The notes beneath the pieces are model-generated. The model was not told the origin of the DNA, searched no databases, and was given only the letters and a program-made list of their open reading frames with translations. Positions 21,506-33,142 of a stretch of 64,000 nucleotides of DNA are shown here, piece by piece. This DNA comes from Bactericera cockerelli (taxonomy: Eukaryota > Arthropoda > Insecta > Hemiptera > Triozidae): the NCBI GenBank assembly GCA_024516035.1, contig CM044959.1, positions 15,525,298 through 15,589,297 of the forward strand. The letters run 5' to 3'. The first letter of the stretch is position 1. The number at the start of each line of letters is the position of its first letter. A program made the translations under genes and the position numbers.

Positions 21506-23631
21506 CAGTGGCGGCTCGTCGGGTGAAGACACTGAAGACATTTTCACCTAATTTTGAACGGTGAAAACACTACTCATAATCCCTTGAACATGGCACAATT
21601 GATCTAACTCAAAGAAGAAAAAAAAAAAAAAAGAGTAAGCTTTGTGTAAAATAGATCAATGCTGCTTAACAATTCATGTTACTTTCCAAGGAGAACACCA
21701 AATGTGAAGACAATTTGAAATTGTCTTCAGTTGTCCTTGAATCAACCAATCAGAGTTGAGTATTTCCAAGTAGGTATCATGAAATATTAGGCAAGAACTA
21801 TATCTATGTAATATGCTACTGAGGACAGTCTTCAGTTGTATTCAGTTTACAATATCTACACGAACTCATACGAAATGTCACGAAGCCACATACCATGTGC
21901 GATGTCATGTGTTTTTGATATTAACATTGTTGCCAGTAGCATTATGCCAGTCCTAGGAAACCAGTCAATGATTTAGCCTCCCATATCTAGCACAATCTTG
22001 TAATATTAAAAAACAAAATAAATAATAATAATAATAACGTAGGCGTTAGGAAAGCATTATTTTGTGTCAGGAATTTTGGATATTATTTCTCATTTTTTTG
22101 GTTCTAGTTTTGTACATAGTTCCTAAACGATAGCCGATACCAATAAATTTTAACTATTTATGTATCTTGTCAACTATAGTCTTAAAAAGGACATATCGAT
22201 TGAAGTCAAATCTCGGAAATAATTTATTATTTAATGTAGGTACCGAAATTGAGCCAAATAAGATAATCTGGTATCTAGTTGTTCCAAGATGTTTTTAAAT
22301 AGGGACAATGGTGGTCCTGTTTAAGATCCTGACTATGGAACCACTTTAAAAAAAAAATCATGAATTTAGACGTGTTGAAATGAAATTCTCAAGAGAAAAT
22401 TCTGTTCAGGCGGTGTAGTATTATTTTTTTAATTAAATAAATACGTCTTACATGATTTGAGGGATTTCTTTAAATTTAAAATATAGCTCTTGAAGTTTGT
22501 AGAAATTTAGCTATGAAATTAACTTGGCAACATTGTATCTCTTATCTTTAGAATGTAAACAAAACTTGGTACTTTTTAAATTTTATTAGATTATTTTCAA
22601 ATCTTTTCAACGGTAATCAAGTGACTTTTAATTGGTGTAACTAGTTAATAAAGTTATTTCCCAGTATTTGATACAGGATAGAAACATTATTCCTACCTGA
22701 TCTGACCTGTGCTTTTCATAATAAGTTGAATATGAAGTAGCTATGTACTTCTTTCAGTGTCAGTAATAACATTATAATTATGCAGGTTGCAGGTAGCTAA
22801 GCACACAGCTTCCAGTGAAGTACTTAAAATTATAAGGCAATATCTGTGTTTTTCATAAATAGTCATTTAAACATCAATGGTAACAGAAATTTAAGCTGAT
22901 TTTATATATTTGTAGTAAGTATGTTTTCTTAGATTTATTTTGTAATCTGGTGGTGGATTTTCTTCCAGTTTTGGATTGTAATTTTTAGTCTTCTTCAACC
23001 TTCCCAGTTCTAACCCCTCTTTAAAATGTTGTACCTACCTATCTACTGAGGTATAATCCTAATATTTTTATTTTAATTCCTTTTTACCAACTTTCAGTTA
23101 CCTAATATTTTTTATTACGATGAATAACTAATAACAATATTTCAAAGAAACAATGAGATTCCCACAAAATCATGGGGTTCAAACATTAAAAGTAACCCCA
23201 TTCAGATTAAGAAGTAATGAGGATAAGAAAGATATTATGATTACTGGATGTCCAATTTCTCCAATTACTATAACCACCACCAAAAAAGTAAAGTAAATGC
23301 CTGTCCCACAGCCATACAGTTCAAGCCTGAATGGCTTATGAAAAATGAATGGCTGTGTACCAGCTCAAGTGTTGACAAATTGTTCTGCTGGCCTTGTTTA
23401 TTTATTAAGTACCAAGTGTTCTCCAAAAAAAGTACCTATAAAAACTTATATGATGCAAAACTGGTATGAGAGAAAACCATGCTCTGCAGGGAAACAGCCA
23501 TAACTTACAATGGGCTGTGTTTATGAGACCATAAGAACTAAGATCTGATAAATTAATAATTTTATTTTTTCAATACTTAGTTCTGGGTATAATTTGTCTT
23601 CACCTAGTCTTGAAGTCAGGAGCCGCCACTG
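21506..23631 (+). mobile_element. Decayed hAT transposon with 8-bp duplication
   Basis: The left tip CAGTGGCGGCTC is matched by the complement GAGCCGCCACTG-type right tip (GGAGCCGCCACTG). The exact 8-bp duplication TCTTCTGC lies at 21498-21505 and 23632-23639. GTGAAGAC-type subterminal motifs occur at both ends. The interior is 2.1 kb of AT-rich sequence with one recognisable zinc-finger fragment. A full hAT transposase needs about 600 codons or more, so this is an internally deleted, non-autonomous copy. Confidence 0.92.
23248..23469 (+). pseudogene. TTF/ZMYM-type zinc-finger fragment of hAT transposase
   Basis: The frame opens at 23248. Residues of about 23-53, reading IQFKPEWLMKNEWLCTSSSV then DKLFCWPCLFIKYQ, follow the TTF-type zinc-finger pattern of ZMYM1-like hAT proteins: F..W....WL, then FC..C..F. 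In intact elements this domain lies near the N terminus before the RNase H-like catalytic core. Here the frame stops after 73 residues with no catalytic region, and the upstream coding sequence is out of frame. It is a relic inside the hAT element at 21506-23631. Confidence 0.7.
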
Positions 23632-23639
23632 TCTTCTGC

Positions 23640-24400
23640 AAATATATTTGTTATTTTTGATCAAATGAAAATATTATGGACAAACGTTTTTCTTTATTAT
23701 TATAAGTGGAACTTAAAACCATAATACCTAAACTGTCCATACGAGATATTTAACCAATAATCAGACAGGTCATTTAGACATCAGACAGTCGACCTGGCTG
23801 ACGGATTTTTTGTACATGGGTAAATCTTGCATCCAAATGCTGCTGTCTCACTTAATAAAACAAAATACAGATAAACTCTGTTTCGCGTTATAGGCCTTGT
23901 TGCGTAGATTAGGGACACCCGGTAGGTAGCTTGGAGATCCACGTTCATCGCCCGAAACTGCACCAACAATATCTCAACATGTGAGGCCCTCGAGCTCGAG
24001 GCAGTATTCTCCAGATCAAGTAAGTAGATAGTCAATTCTTTTTTCTCTCTCTCTGTGCTGTGATCTCGACCGCTATCAAAGGAAAATTACGCTTTCCCGT
24101 GGGCATCCCTTTACAGTCCTGTGCCCTCCAAAGCTACCGTACAGGCCTGTTGGCGAGTGCTACTTGACGAGTGTTACCTATGACGATAATACCTATGATA
24201 TTTTATTCAAAAGTGGCCTTGAGAAATTATAACTATCAAGAAAAATTTACGTATTTCGACCAAATCTAAGTAAACTTATTGGATAAACCAGACTGGCGGA
24301 CAAAGGGTCACTGACCTCTGGGTAAGGAAGTGAGTATCAAATTTCCCACACAAGTGCCCAAGTACCAAGCCTTACACCAGATGACGGTGTCCTCATCCTC
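23640..24400. other. Mixed DNA with part of an interspersed repeat
   Basis: The reverse strand at about 23868-23912 (GCGAAACAGAGTTTATCTG, TATTTTGTTTTATT) matches plus-strand sequence at 59370-59416, so it is part of an unclassified repeat. The minus frame at 23781-24035 overlaps it and is not convincing. Confidence 0.4.
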
Positions 24401-24712
24401 TGCTACTCCTGTCCCACCTCCAAAAGCCCCTGATCCTCTTATTCTTTACTCATCCTTTACTCCTTTTTTTTCTTTCTCTATCTTGTACTTATCCTATTAC
24501 ATTATTTCCCCCCCCCCCCCCCCCAATACTCTGTCCCTCGTATCCTATGATACTCTTATCCCCTCCTTCAAAGCTCCTGCTCCCCCCCCCCCCTCCCTCT
24601 TACTCTCACCTCTTCATCCCATGCTCATCTTATTATTCACTCCTCATTCAATCTTTTGCCCCCTCCGAATCTCTCTTCTCCCCTCTTTGCTCTCTCCCCC
24701 CCCCCCTCCTTA
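24400..24712. repeat. C/T-rich tract with poly-C runs
   Basis: Homopolymeric C runs near 24509, 24583 and 24697 within CT-rich sequence. The Pro/Leu frames are artefacts. Confidence 0.85.
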
Positions 24713-25027
24713 GAGACTTGGGAAAACACAAGGCTGGTATGCAGAGACGTTTTTCGATACCTACAGTGAAAGCTACAACCATTCCTATAGCAAGGTCTCG
24801 AGCTTGCTAAAGTGAATACTTCAACCTTGACATTTTTTTGTTACTTCCGCATTTCTCACATGGTTATCTATAAAATAAAATGACATGTACGTATGCGCAA
24901 AGACTTCACAGGCCATACAACAAATTGTCTCTGCATATTAAAATCAGCTGTTTTGACGGAGAACGCTATAGTGACGACTGTAGCGATTGAAAAATGTCTT
25001 TCCATACCAGCCTGAGTCTCCCGAGTC
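24713..25027. mobile_element. About 315-bp element with imperfect inverted ends
   Basis: The left end contains AAGGCTGGTATGCAGAGACG and TTTTTCGATA; the right end contains the complement of AGGCTGGTATGGAAAGACAT and TTTTTCAATCG. The ends match at roughly 75-80% over about 50 bp. Target duplication not identified. Confidence 0.45.
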
Positions 25028-25335
25028 CATCTCACAAGTCCTGAAAACCCGCGAAACTTTGTCGGGTGCATAAACTTTACCATCACCCACTACTTATCTA
25101 GGAAAGGGTGCCGCTTGAAGTTCTTTGCACTTTGATTTCTTTTTTGTGCCTGTGAAAAACTACACGCGAGGCGTGATTTTTTCTTCCAGTTCGGATTGAA
25201 AACTTTTTCTTTAGGATACTGATTGACACTTCAGCATAAACAGAAAAGTGAGAAGTCGTACGATGTTTTGTGGGTACTTTTTTGAAGTACATTCAGATCA
25301 ATGTACATGGTAACAACTAACCTCTCTATTTCAAT
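25028..25335. other. No gene seen
   Basis: AAACAGAAAAGTGAGAAGTC near 25238 recurs at 58614 and 59315, indicating a dispersed repeat piece. Otherwise unremarkable. Confidence 0.4.
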
Positions 25336-25530
25336 AATAATAACAGTCTTTAATGGAAGATAACCACCAAGCGGGGTGAATGCTCAAAGCATTTTCTATA
25401 CCACCTAACCCTCAGAGTCTTATTATAATTTTGTGGTCACAAACTCAAACGAGGAAAATGCATGCACTGGGTGGGATTCGAACCAACATATCCCTACAAT
25501 ACCTGGATCACCAGAACAGTGCCTTAACGT
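25336..25530 (-). mobile_element. SINE-B copy
   Basis: Reverse orientation. The tail (GATAACCACCAAGCGGGG; CCCTCAGAGTCTTATTATAA) precedes the B box (GGGTGGGATTCGAACC), with an A-box remnant near 25520. Confidence 0.8.
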
Positions 25531-25842
25531 TTTTTCATATGTTCTACTTTAAAAAAATTGTTCATCCTTCTGTTACGTTAAAGGCATCTGAAGAATTAGG
25601 TTGATTGCAGTTCAGCTCGTATGAAGCTCTCTAGTATTAACATGTTTATGTGTGTGTGGGTGTGTGTGTGTTTTGTTTTGTTTGGAGAGAAGGGGATGTT
25701 TTGCAAAATACCTGGACTAATTCCGATGTGAGCATACTATGTAAGACATGGTATGCTTTCAGACGCTTTCAGAGGAAATTATGCACAATTTGGAACATTG
25801 GGAAATATTTACGTTCAGACAACTTTTAGTTTGTCCAACAGG

Positions 25843-27230
25843 AGAGGAAGAAAGAAGAGAAATAGAGGAAAAGAGCAAGACACAGAGAGAAAGAGAAATT
25901 GAAAAAGATAGAGAAAGAGAACAAAGACGGGGTGGATTTTGGAAGAGGGGGGGGGGTAAGAAAGAAAGGGGAAAGAGAGGGAATGAAAGAATGAAAGAAA
26001 TAAATAAAGATAGAAAGAAAGAGAAGAGTCAGAGAAAGAAATTGAAAAGAGAGAGAGAGAGAAAGAGAGAGGGAGTGAAATAATGAGATCAATACATAAA
26101 GATAGATAGAAAGGGGGAAAGAAAAAAAGAAGAAAAGAAAGAAAAAGAAAGAGTGAGAGAAAGAGAAAGAGAGGAACTTATTAAAGAATGAGATAAATAA
26201 ATAAAGATACATAGAAAGAGGGAAAGAAAGAAGAGTCAGAGAATTAAAAAAAAGAGAGAGAGAGTGAAATAATGAGATAAATAAATAAAGGTAAATAGAA
26301 AGAGGAAGTGCAATAATGAGATATAGAAAATAGTGCAATAATGAGATATAGAAATAAAGAGAAAGAGCGACAAAGAAAGGAAATGAAGAGAGAGAGAAAG
26401 AATAATCCTGAATTTAAATTGAACAGTTTTCCAAGAACCCAGTTGCTGGTCTTCCTCTCGTAATAACACGGGAAACTTTGGTCCGCAGTAAGTTCTCTGA
26501 TGAGAGGCGGCTCTCTGCACGGTTTCTGGGAACATTTTTTGCATGGAGACTTGCATAGTTGCATAATGCTACATTTTAGATAGCCTCCCAAGAACAATTA
26601 TTTCAGACGTATACAAAAAAAGAGGAAAAGAAAAAAGGAGAGAGAAAGGAAGAGAGAGAGAGAGAGAGAGGAAGAGAGAGAGAGAGAGAAAGAGAGGGAG
26701 TTAAAGAATGCGATAATAAATAAAGATACATAGAAAAAGGGAAGAAATGAAAAGAGTGTGTGCAGTGTGTGTGTGAGAGAGGGAGCGAGAAAGAGAGAGA
26801 TAGAGAGAGGGAGTGAAAGAATGAAAGATAGAAATAAAGAGAAAGAGCGACAAAGAAAGGAAATGAAGAGAGAGAGAGAAAGAATAATCCTGAATTTAAA
26901 TTGAACAGTTTTCCAAGAACCCAGTTGCTGGTCTTCCTCTCGTAATAACACCGGAAACTTTGGTCCGCAGTAAGTTCTCTGATGAGAGGCGGCTCTCTGC
27001 ACGGTTTCTGGAACATTTTTTTTAATAGAGACTTGTATAGTTGCATACTTCTTCATTTTTAGATAGGCTCCTAACCTTCCAAGAACAATTATTTCAGACG
27101 TATACAAAAAACGAGAAAGAGAAAAAATGAGAGAGAAAGGAAGAGTGAGAGAGGAAGAGGGGGAGTTAAAGAATGAGATAATAAATAAAGATATATAGAA
27201 AGAGGGAAAGAAATGAAAATAGTGTGTGTA

Positions 27231-27262
<32 letters not shown>

Positions 27263-27616
27263 AAGAGAGAGGGAGTGAAATAATGAGATAAATAAATAAA
27301 GATGGATAGAAAGAGGGAAAGAAAGAAAGAGGAAGATAAAGAAAAGAAAAGAGTGAGAGAAAGAAAATATTGAAATAATGAGATATAGAAATAAAGAGAA
27401 AGAGCGACAAAGAAAGGAAATGAAAAGAGAGAGAAAGAATAATCCTGAATTTAAATTGAACAGTTTTCTAAGAACCCGGTTACCTGGTCTTCCTCTCGTA
27501 ATAACACGGGAAACTTTGGTCCGCAGTAAGTTCTCTGATGAGTGGCGGCTCTCTGCACGGTTTCTGGGAACATTTTTTGCATAGATAGTTGCATAGTGCT
27601 ACATTTTTAGATAGTG
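25843..27616 (-). repeat. Triplicated unit: GA tract plus 200-bp unique core
   Basis: The same non-repetitive core starts at about 26400, 26882 and 27439 (periods near 482 and 557 bp), each preceded by a GA-rich tract of different length. The core contains CCTGAATTTAAATTGAACAG, AACTTTGGTCCGCAGTAAGT and GGCGGCTCTCTGCACGGTTT. Cores 1 and 2 differ by a few substitutions and indels, and core 3 by slightly more. Antisense frames through the cores shift relative to each other, so no selected protein is supported. Confidence 0.92.
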
Positions 27617-27701
27617 AAGAGTAGAGAAGAATATTGAAAATGAGCAGGTAAATTAATAATGAGTATATTTCATATACACTTAATTGTTTATTTATGTCAA
27701 A

Positions 27702-27830
27702 TCGACCTCAGTAGCTTGATCGATCGGCGGACTTGTAACCTGGAGGTCGATGGTTCAAGTCCCGGTTTCAGCGTAGATTTAGTAAAGCGAGTTTGAGTAG
27801 TGATATCTCGAAGTGATTTCCCGTGTGTTT
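27702..27830 (+). mobile_element. SINE-A copy
   Basis: The head CGACCTCAGTAGCTTGATCG, B box ATGGTTCAAGTCCC and tail TTAGTAAAGCGAGTTTGAGT are well preserved. The end of the tail is degenerate. Confidence 0.88.
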
Positions 27831-27841
27831 AAACTTCAAAG

Positions 27842-28225
27842 ATGGCCAATTTTAGGGGACAAGTTTGAGGTACTACGAGTTTTTCATTACATATTCCTCC
27901 GTATGTTGAGCCGCCACTGGCCGCTACATCTCTATTAAATCCTACCATGGTGAATATTACATTATGTAGAGAGAGCTCTTAGATTTTAGGGGACAAGTTT
28001 GAGTTATTAGGATTTTTTCATTAATAGAATATCCCTTTTTTAATAGAATATACCTTGTTTATACTGCCGAGGTAAGACTGAAAAGTACCTTTACTCCAGC
28101 AGTCAAACAGGTCTTATATATTTTATAGAATAATTTCCTCATGGTAGAAGCACCCGTATGATGAGCCGCCACTGCCTGCTACATCTCTATTAAATCCTAC
28201 CATGGTGAATATTACATTATGTAGA
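27842..28225 (+). repeat. Tandem duplication carrying a hAT-like end
   Basis: TTTTAGGGGACAAGTTTGAG occurs at about 27851 and 27996. GAGCCGCCACTG occurs at about 27909 and 28159, each time followed by CTACATCTCTATTAAATCCT. The dodecamer equals the terminal sequence of the hAT element at 21506-23631, so a one-ended hAT remnant seems to have been duplicated with its flank. A SINE-E piece sits in the second copy. Confidence 0.7.
28050..28143 (-). mobile_element. SINE-E tail fragment
   Basis: CTTGTTTATACTGCC followed by CCAGCAGTCAAACAGGTCTT matches the body of SINE-E. Head missing. Confidence 0.5.
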
Positions 28226-30880
28226 AAGAGAGCTCCATGACGCTGGAACGGACAAAGGTATTTCAGTTATTCAACTCTCTAAGTTTTGACTCCAATAAAA
28301 ACAACGCCGTATTCTTTAGCTTCGAGGTATTTTTAGAAAATTGAAAGCTACCCTCTCATATCTGACCCTTTCTACCTTCATATTCTAGTTTGCCCTAAAT
28401 ATTTTCACATGTTCGACATGGGTGGGTCAGGCCGGGGAGGGGGGGGGGGGGTATTGTACATGTTTTTGCTTCTCCGAGACACACGCTCCGCTCTGTGCTG
28501 TAAGCAGATGAAATATTAATAAACGCAAATATTTTGGACTTATTGAATTTCGGTGATGCTGTGGTGACTCCTAGATTATTATTTATTTTTTATGGAGTCA
28601 TGGTACTTTCAACGGTTGGAGTTTGTCCTTATACTTATATAGTTATTATTCCAAAACACAAATATGATAACTTAAACTTTTATATCATTCCAAAATACAA
28701 GAGAAAATTCTGGTGAAAAATTTGGTCAGAAATTTGTGCTTAGGTTTACGTATGGGCTTTTAACCCATTAACTTAATATGCTTAGACTTTTTGTCAAATA
28801 GGCTGGGTATGGTTATTGGATACTCATAGATTTAATCCATCATGGAAAGAGCTGAATAAATTTGGAAAGCCTGAACTGTTTAGAAATAAAAAACCAGACA
28901 TGTTGACCAGACTTAAATTATCTATTTCCTAGTCCTTAACCTAAACTAATCTGACCTTGGATACGAAAATATCTACCATGATAAATATAGGAATTATCGG
29001 AGAAAATCGCTCTTTCCAACGATATACAACACACCAAATAGTTGTTCATTTTACCCATTTGAAGTCTGAAATTTCAATTGTTCAAATCTATGATAAGTAA
29101 CTATGTATTTAACTTATTTACAATTTATTCATCATTTAAAATAGATTAACCCAGCTTATATGGTAATACGTACATGATTGTCATAACAACATGATATTTA
29201 CGTTTATTAAAACCAGCAACACGTCTAATAACAACTTCAGTACAGATTAATCACTTACATTATTGCCAAATTCATCTACTTCTCAGCTTACTTCATTTTG
29301 CAAAATACCACATGATTGATCTCCTGAAATAAGTTACCTTCAAGACAGTAATTAATTTCTTAGCATTCCTTTCTGTCACAGCTTCTCAATATTCGGAGTT
29401 GCTTCCATCATTTCATTTCATTTCAATGGAGCCTGCATTTTACTATTTCTCAAACTTTGAGGTGAAAACTTAGACAGATAAACTTGTGATTCAGAAACTG
29501 AGGCTAACTTAAGATTAAAGTTCTGGTTTTAAGCTTGAGGTAAGGCTCTTTATTCTGATGAGAAGCCTATTATAATATGTAATAATAGATATTACTTATG
29601 ATAATAGTTATTAATAAGTAATATCTATTATCATACTTTTTCCACCGTGAGTTTCTGCGGGTTTTATAAAATCGTTATAGCAATTTATAAATCATAAAAG
29701 TAAAGAAATCTACTTAATAATTTACATTTAAATTTACTAAATCAGCGAAACGTGTCTAAGATAAAAACCATATTATTAAATTTACATCCAGGAAATGTTT
29801 GTTTATCAAAGAAAAACCTTCTATTGAAAATGAAAACCATTTTCAAAATAAGGAAAATCATACTTATTTTCTTGAATAAAAACCATAATTTGGTTAAAAG
29901 AAAAACCACATTTTCTGTCAAAGAAAATTCATATTTTCTTTAAAATAAAATAAATAAAAACATTATTTTCTCGTTAGGTCTTTATTATCGTATTCCTCTT
30001 ACTTACCTTTGAAGTTCCCGAGCTCTGGGGCTTGTGGTGAGGACCTGGCGACAGTTTCCTTGAGAATATGATGACAGAATTTCTACCTACTTCTTGTTTA
30101 AATTTATAAAACTAAGGACAAGTTTCCTTTTTTGCCTCTAGAAGGAACCTTTTTGAAGACACCACAAGAACTAAGTACAAACCTTTCTTTTTCTTGAATT
30201 TATAAATAGTTACTTATAGCAGAATTTTATCAGCTTAACCTATTTTATAGTATTATTTAAAATGACACTTAAGTCCAGCTAAAGAAGAATATAAGTATCA
30301 AAAAAAAAAAAAAAAAAATGTACGATAGTATTGATGATTATGCTGTGTTATAGCAACCTGACAAAAGTTAGGCAGCATCGTTTGTATTTTAAATAAACTG
30401 TATATATATTCTGTGTCCAAATAATTGTGTCATTGTGGTGGAAGGATTGATGGAGTATATAACCCGTTCAATCTGAGCTTTTTCCATGTCTAGTGTCTGG
30501 TGTATTATTGTTTATATGTATATAAATTTAACTATTGAAAATATTTCTTAAAATTCGTAATAAAAAGTTACTTTCAATTTTGACTAGTTAATTGCAACAT
30601 ATTCCCATATCCTATAGCTTGTCGGCCATAGCTCCCCATGTTCAGATGGTGTAGTAACGGAAAAATAATTGGGCATTTAAAACTCCTTTCTAAGTGTGGC
30701 TATGGTCGGACTCAAGAGCGCATAATAATATAGACCGGAAAATATTAAAATGAGAGTTTTGAATAATTTAGTTAGGGGAAAACTCTCCCGTTACTAGAGA
30801 AGCCGAAAAAAATTCCTCGTATGTTTCTGTCATTTGAATAATAATAATCATAGACACGGCAGTATCTTATTATTTTCCAG
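28226..30880. other. 2.6 kb mostly featureless AT-rich DNA
   Basis: Holds a G run at 28437-28452, a perfect A/T hairpin (17-bp arms at 29582-29598 and 29615-29631), A runs near 30301, and AAAACCAT/AAAACC short repeats near 29765-29910. No gene, SINE box or transposon end recognised. It could be intron, given the candidate exon just downstream. Confidence 0.45.
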
Positions 30881-30998
30881 TTGGAAATGTTGAACGAATC
30901 CAACTCTGGGTATTTGACATCCACTTTGGAGCGGAGGAAAGTGGAAGCGGCATGCTCTCAGAGTAATAATCTAGAGGAGATGCCTTCATCACTTCCAG
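30881..30998 (+). CDS. Candidate internal exon, protein unknown
   Basis: An open block of 118 nt follows a good acceptor (pyrimidine-rich CTTATTATTTTCCAG) and ends at AG|GTAC. Only the first frame is open. It gives 39 codons plus one base, starting LEMLNESNSGYLTS and continuing TLERRKVEAACSQ with an acidic, Ser-rich end (NNLEEMPSSLP). GC content is clearly above the surrounding DNA and no repeat family covers it. I do not recognise the protein. A Ser/Thr-rich charged linker between domains is the kind of region it resembles. No partner exons were identified within the window. Chance remains possible. Confidence 0.4.
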
Positions 30999-31485
30999 GT
31001 ACTTTTTTCAAAAAGATGTTTGAGTGTGTACCAACTGTCCACTGTTAGAGATTATGTATTTCTTGTAATAGGCCTAATATTTTTTATGTGAAAAGCCTAA
31101 TATTTTTTAAATTAATATCCATCGAAAGGGGTATTAAATAAAAGGTCTCGATGTCCTCATGCTTGATTGAACATTTATAATGAGATAGTTGAATCTGTGT
31201 GAGGTTTACAGTTCACGGAACTACTTGTATTTAGTAACTTTAGTAGAGGCACTATGTACCAAAATAAAAATAAAATAGTGTATACAGGAACAAGTATAGC
31301 AACAATAGTGAAAAGGCTCCTGCTTCAGAACGTAAACGTAGACAGTAGGCACCTCATACCTTGAAATAGTAATTTATGCTCATATGAGTTAAAGGCCAAA
31401 TTATAAAATAACATAAAAAAGAACCACCGTCCCGTCCCTTACTTAAAGAACTGAAAGGAAGATCCTAGAAGTTTATAATTTTATA
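30999..31485. other. AT-rich DNA, nothing recognised
   Basis: If the block at 30881-30998 is an exon, this would be the start of the following intron. Confidence 0.4.
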
Positions 31486-31499
31486 TAATTTGGTCCTTC

Positions 31500-31643
31500 A
31501 TCGACCTCAGTAGCTTGATCGATAAGACGGCGGACTTGTAACCTGGGGGTCGGTGGTTCAAGTCCGGGTTTCAGTGTAGATTTAGTAAAGTGAATTTGAG
31601 TAGTTGTAATATCACGAAAGTGATTAACACAAATATGATAACT
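31500..31643 (+). mobile_element. SINE-A, full length with 14-bp target duplication
   Basis: Best reference copy of the family. The A-box region is CAGTAGCTTGATCGATAAG, the B box GGTGGTTCAAGTCCGGG, the body TAGATTTAGTAAAGTGAA and the tail ATCACGAAAGTGATTAACAC. It is bracketed by TAATTTGGTCCTTC at 31486-31499 and 31644-31657. Pol III promoter boxes and the duplication show LINE-type retroposition. Confidence 0.95.
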
Positions 31644-31657
31644 TAATTTGGTCCTTC

Positions 31658-32107
31658 TCAATAGATATTTTCAGGTAGGAGTGCTACTTCCTAGAGTATT
31701 ACTATTCATTGGTATGCTCCACGTTTTTCAACAATAACACACAAAATAGTATAAAAAGTTGACATGAAACCTCGCGTGGCAGGGCTAGTCATACATTTAT
31801 GCTACCTTATTAAATAATCATGTTAGTTTGTAGAATATGTTATATTATGTAGTTATCATAACAATAATAATTTATGTAACATAGGTACCAGGGGTGGAAC
31901 TATTCTAGTTGGCAGAATATGTTACAAAAGGTAATAATGATTTTATTATGTATGTAACATACAACCTGACGTCAGCCCCATCTGGGTTAAGACTGGCGCA
32001 GGGAATAGGGAGGTCAAAGGGGATTCAATGTCATTGAAAAAGAAGTATCCTTTCGTAAGTAATCCCGTCACAAACAATCAGTAATTTTATTATAAAAACA
32101 AACAAAA
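31658..32107. other. AT-rich DNA, nothing recognised
   Basis: No gene or repeat family seen. Confidence 0.4.
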
Positions 32108-32318
32108 CTGATGCCGCGTTGAATGCGCCTGTTCTCTTACGATCACCGAAGTTAAGCAAACGTCCAACGAAGTGAAGACTTCGTGATGCTGGCATTCTGG
32201 CCCAACCCAGGCTGGGTAAGGTTAATGTGGTTAGCAGGTTTGTGAGTTTCCTGCGAATGGAGGGTAACACCCCCGTCTTGATATGACCATGCAGTTGAAA
32301 GCTACCTTAAACTTAAAC
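32108..32318 (+). mobile_element. 5S-headed SINE (SINE3-like), plus orientation
   Basis: CGATCACCGAAGTTAAGCAA (about 32139) matches the conserved central part of eukaryotic 5S rRNA, and the preceding GCGTTGAATGCGCCTGTTCT also fits the 5S pattern at lower identity. Downstream are the shared core (CCCAGGCTGGGTAAGGTTAA) and a 3' module (GTGAGTTTCCTGCGAATGG to ATATGACCATGCAGTTGAAA). Confidence 0.8.
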
Positions 32319-33140
32319 TAAATGAAAACTACAGCGAAACATAACAAACTACTTACGAAATCGTAGTTTTAACCAAAAATTACACATTTTTCGGTAAAAA
32401 AATACGAGTCAATTAATATAATAATAATAAATCTTATAAGGGCAAAGCTTTATAAGTAAAGCTATTAAGCCCAGAACTTTAAATAACTTTAAATTAAATA
32501 AAAAATACTTTCAATGAACTGTTAAAGTTATCCCAAACCTCGGTCGCAAAGCCAGCCCTGGGGGTGAATAAAAAAAAGCCACGATTTTACGACTTGAAGA
32601 ACGCAAGCCATGGATTCTTCCATGTTATTATTGTAAGCTGGGTATTACAGAAATGTATACAAGATTTATGTCGATATTACGGAGGTCAAATAGTGGTCGA
32701 CATTTGATGTGGGGGGGGAGGAGTAATATGGTCAGCTAATGAGCTGATGGAAACTTGCTTGAAGTGGTTCTAATTTAATGTTGACGTAACTTTCTACTGG
32801 TTTCGATAATGACAAAGAAAAAGAGCTAAGTACTCGCTATGGGTTTCTATGAACTAAATATTTGGCTTACTTCTGGTCAAAGGTTTTAGTGCATTCTGCA
32901 AATTGAAATATTTGGCGTAATTCTGTTCAAAGGTTTTAGTGCATTCTGTAATAATTGTAAATTGATCCAAAGCACTGTTTGAAAACCGAATAGTGCCGAA
33001 ATTCTTGAGAACGCATTCCAAAAAATGCATAAATTTATGCGCATTTAATTTAGAGCAATACACAAAATAAAGATAAAAAATATAGGTCCCCTATTCTGGT
33101 GATAGTAATTGAATTAAAATATCTCCATTACACTACAGTG
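32319..33140. other. AT-rich DNA with a 50-bp direct duplication
   Basis: AAAGGTTTTAGTGCATTCTG occurs at about 32878 and 32929, within two diverged copies spanning 32857-32955. A G run lies at 32711-32719. No gene seen. Confidence 0.5.
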
Positions 33141-33142
33141 CA

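Noticed and set aside
32108..32200. A 5S rRNA gene
   Set aside because: Only part of 5S is similar and the downstream sequence is a SINE core shared by five loci.
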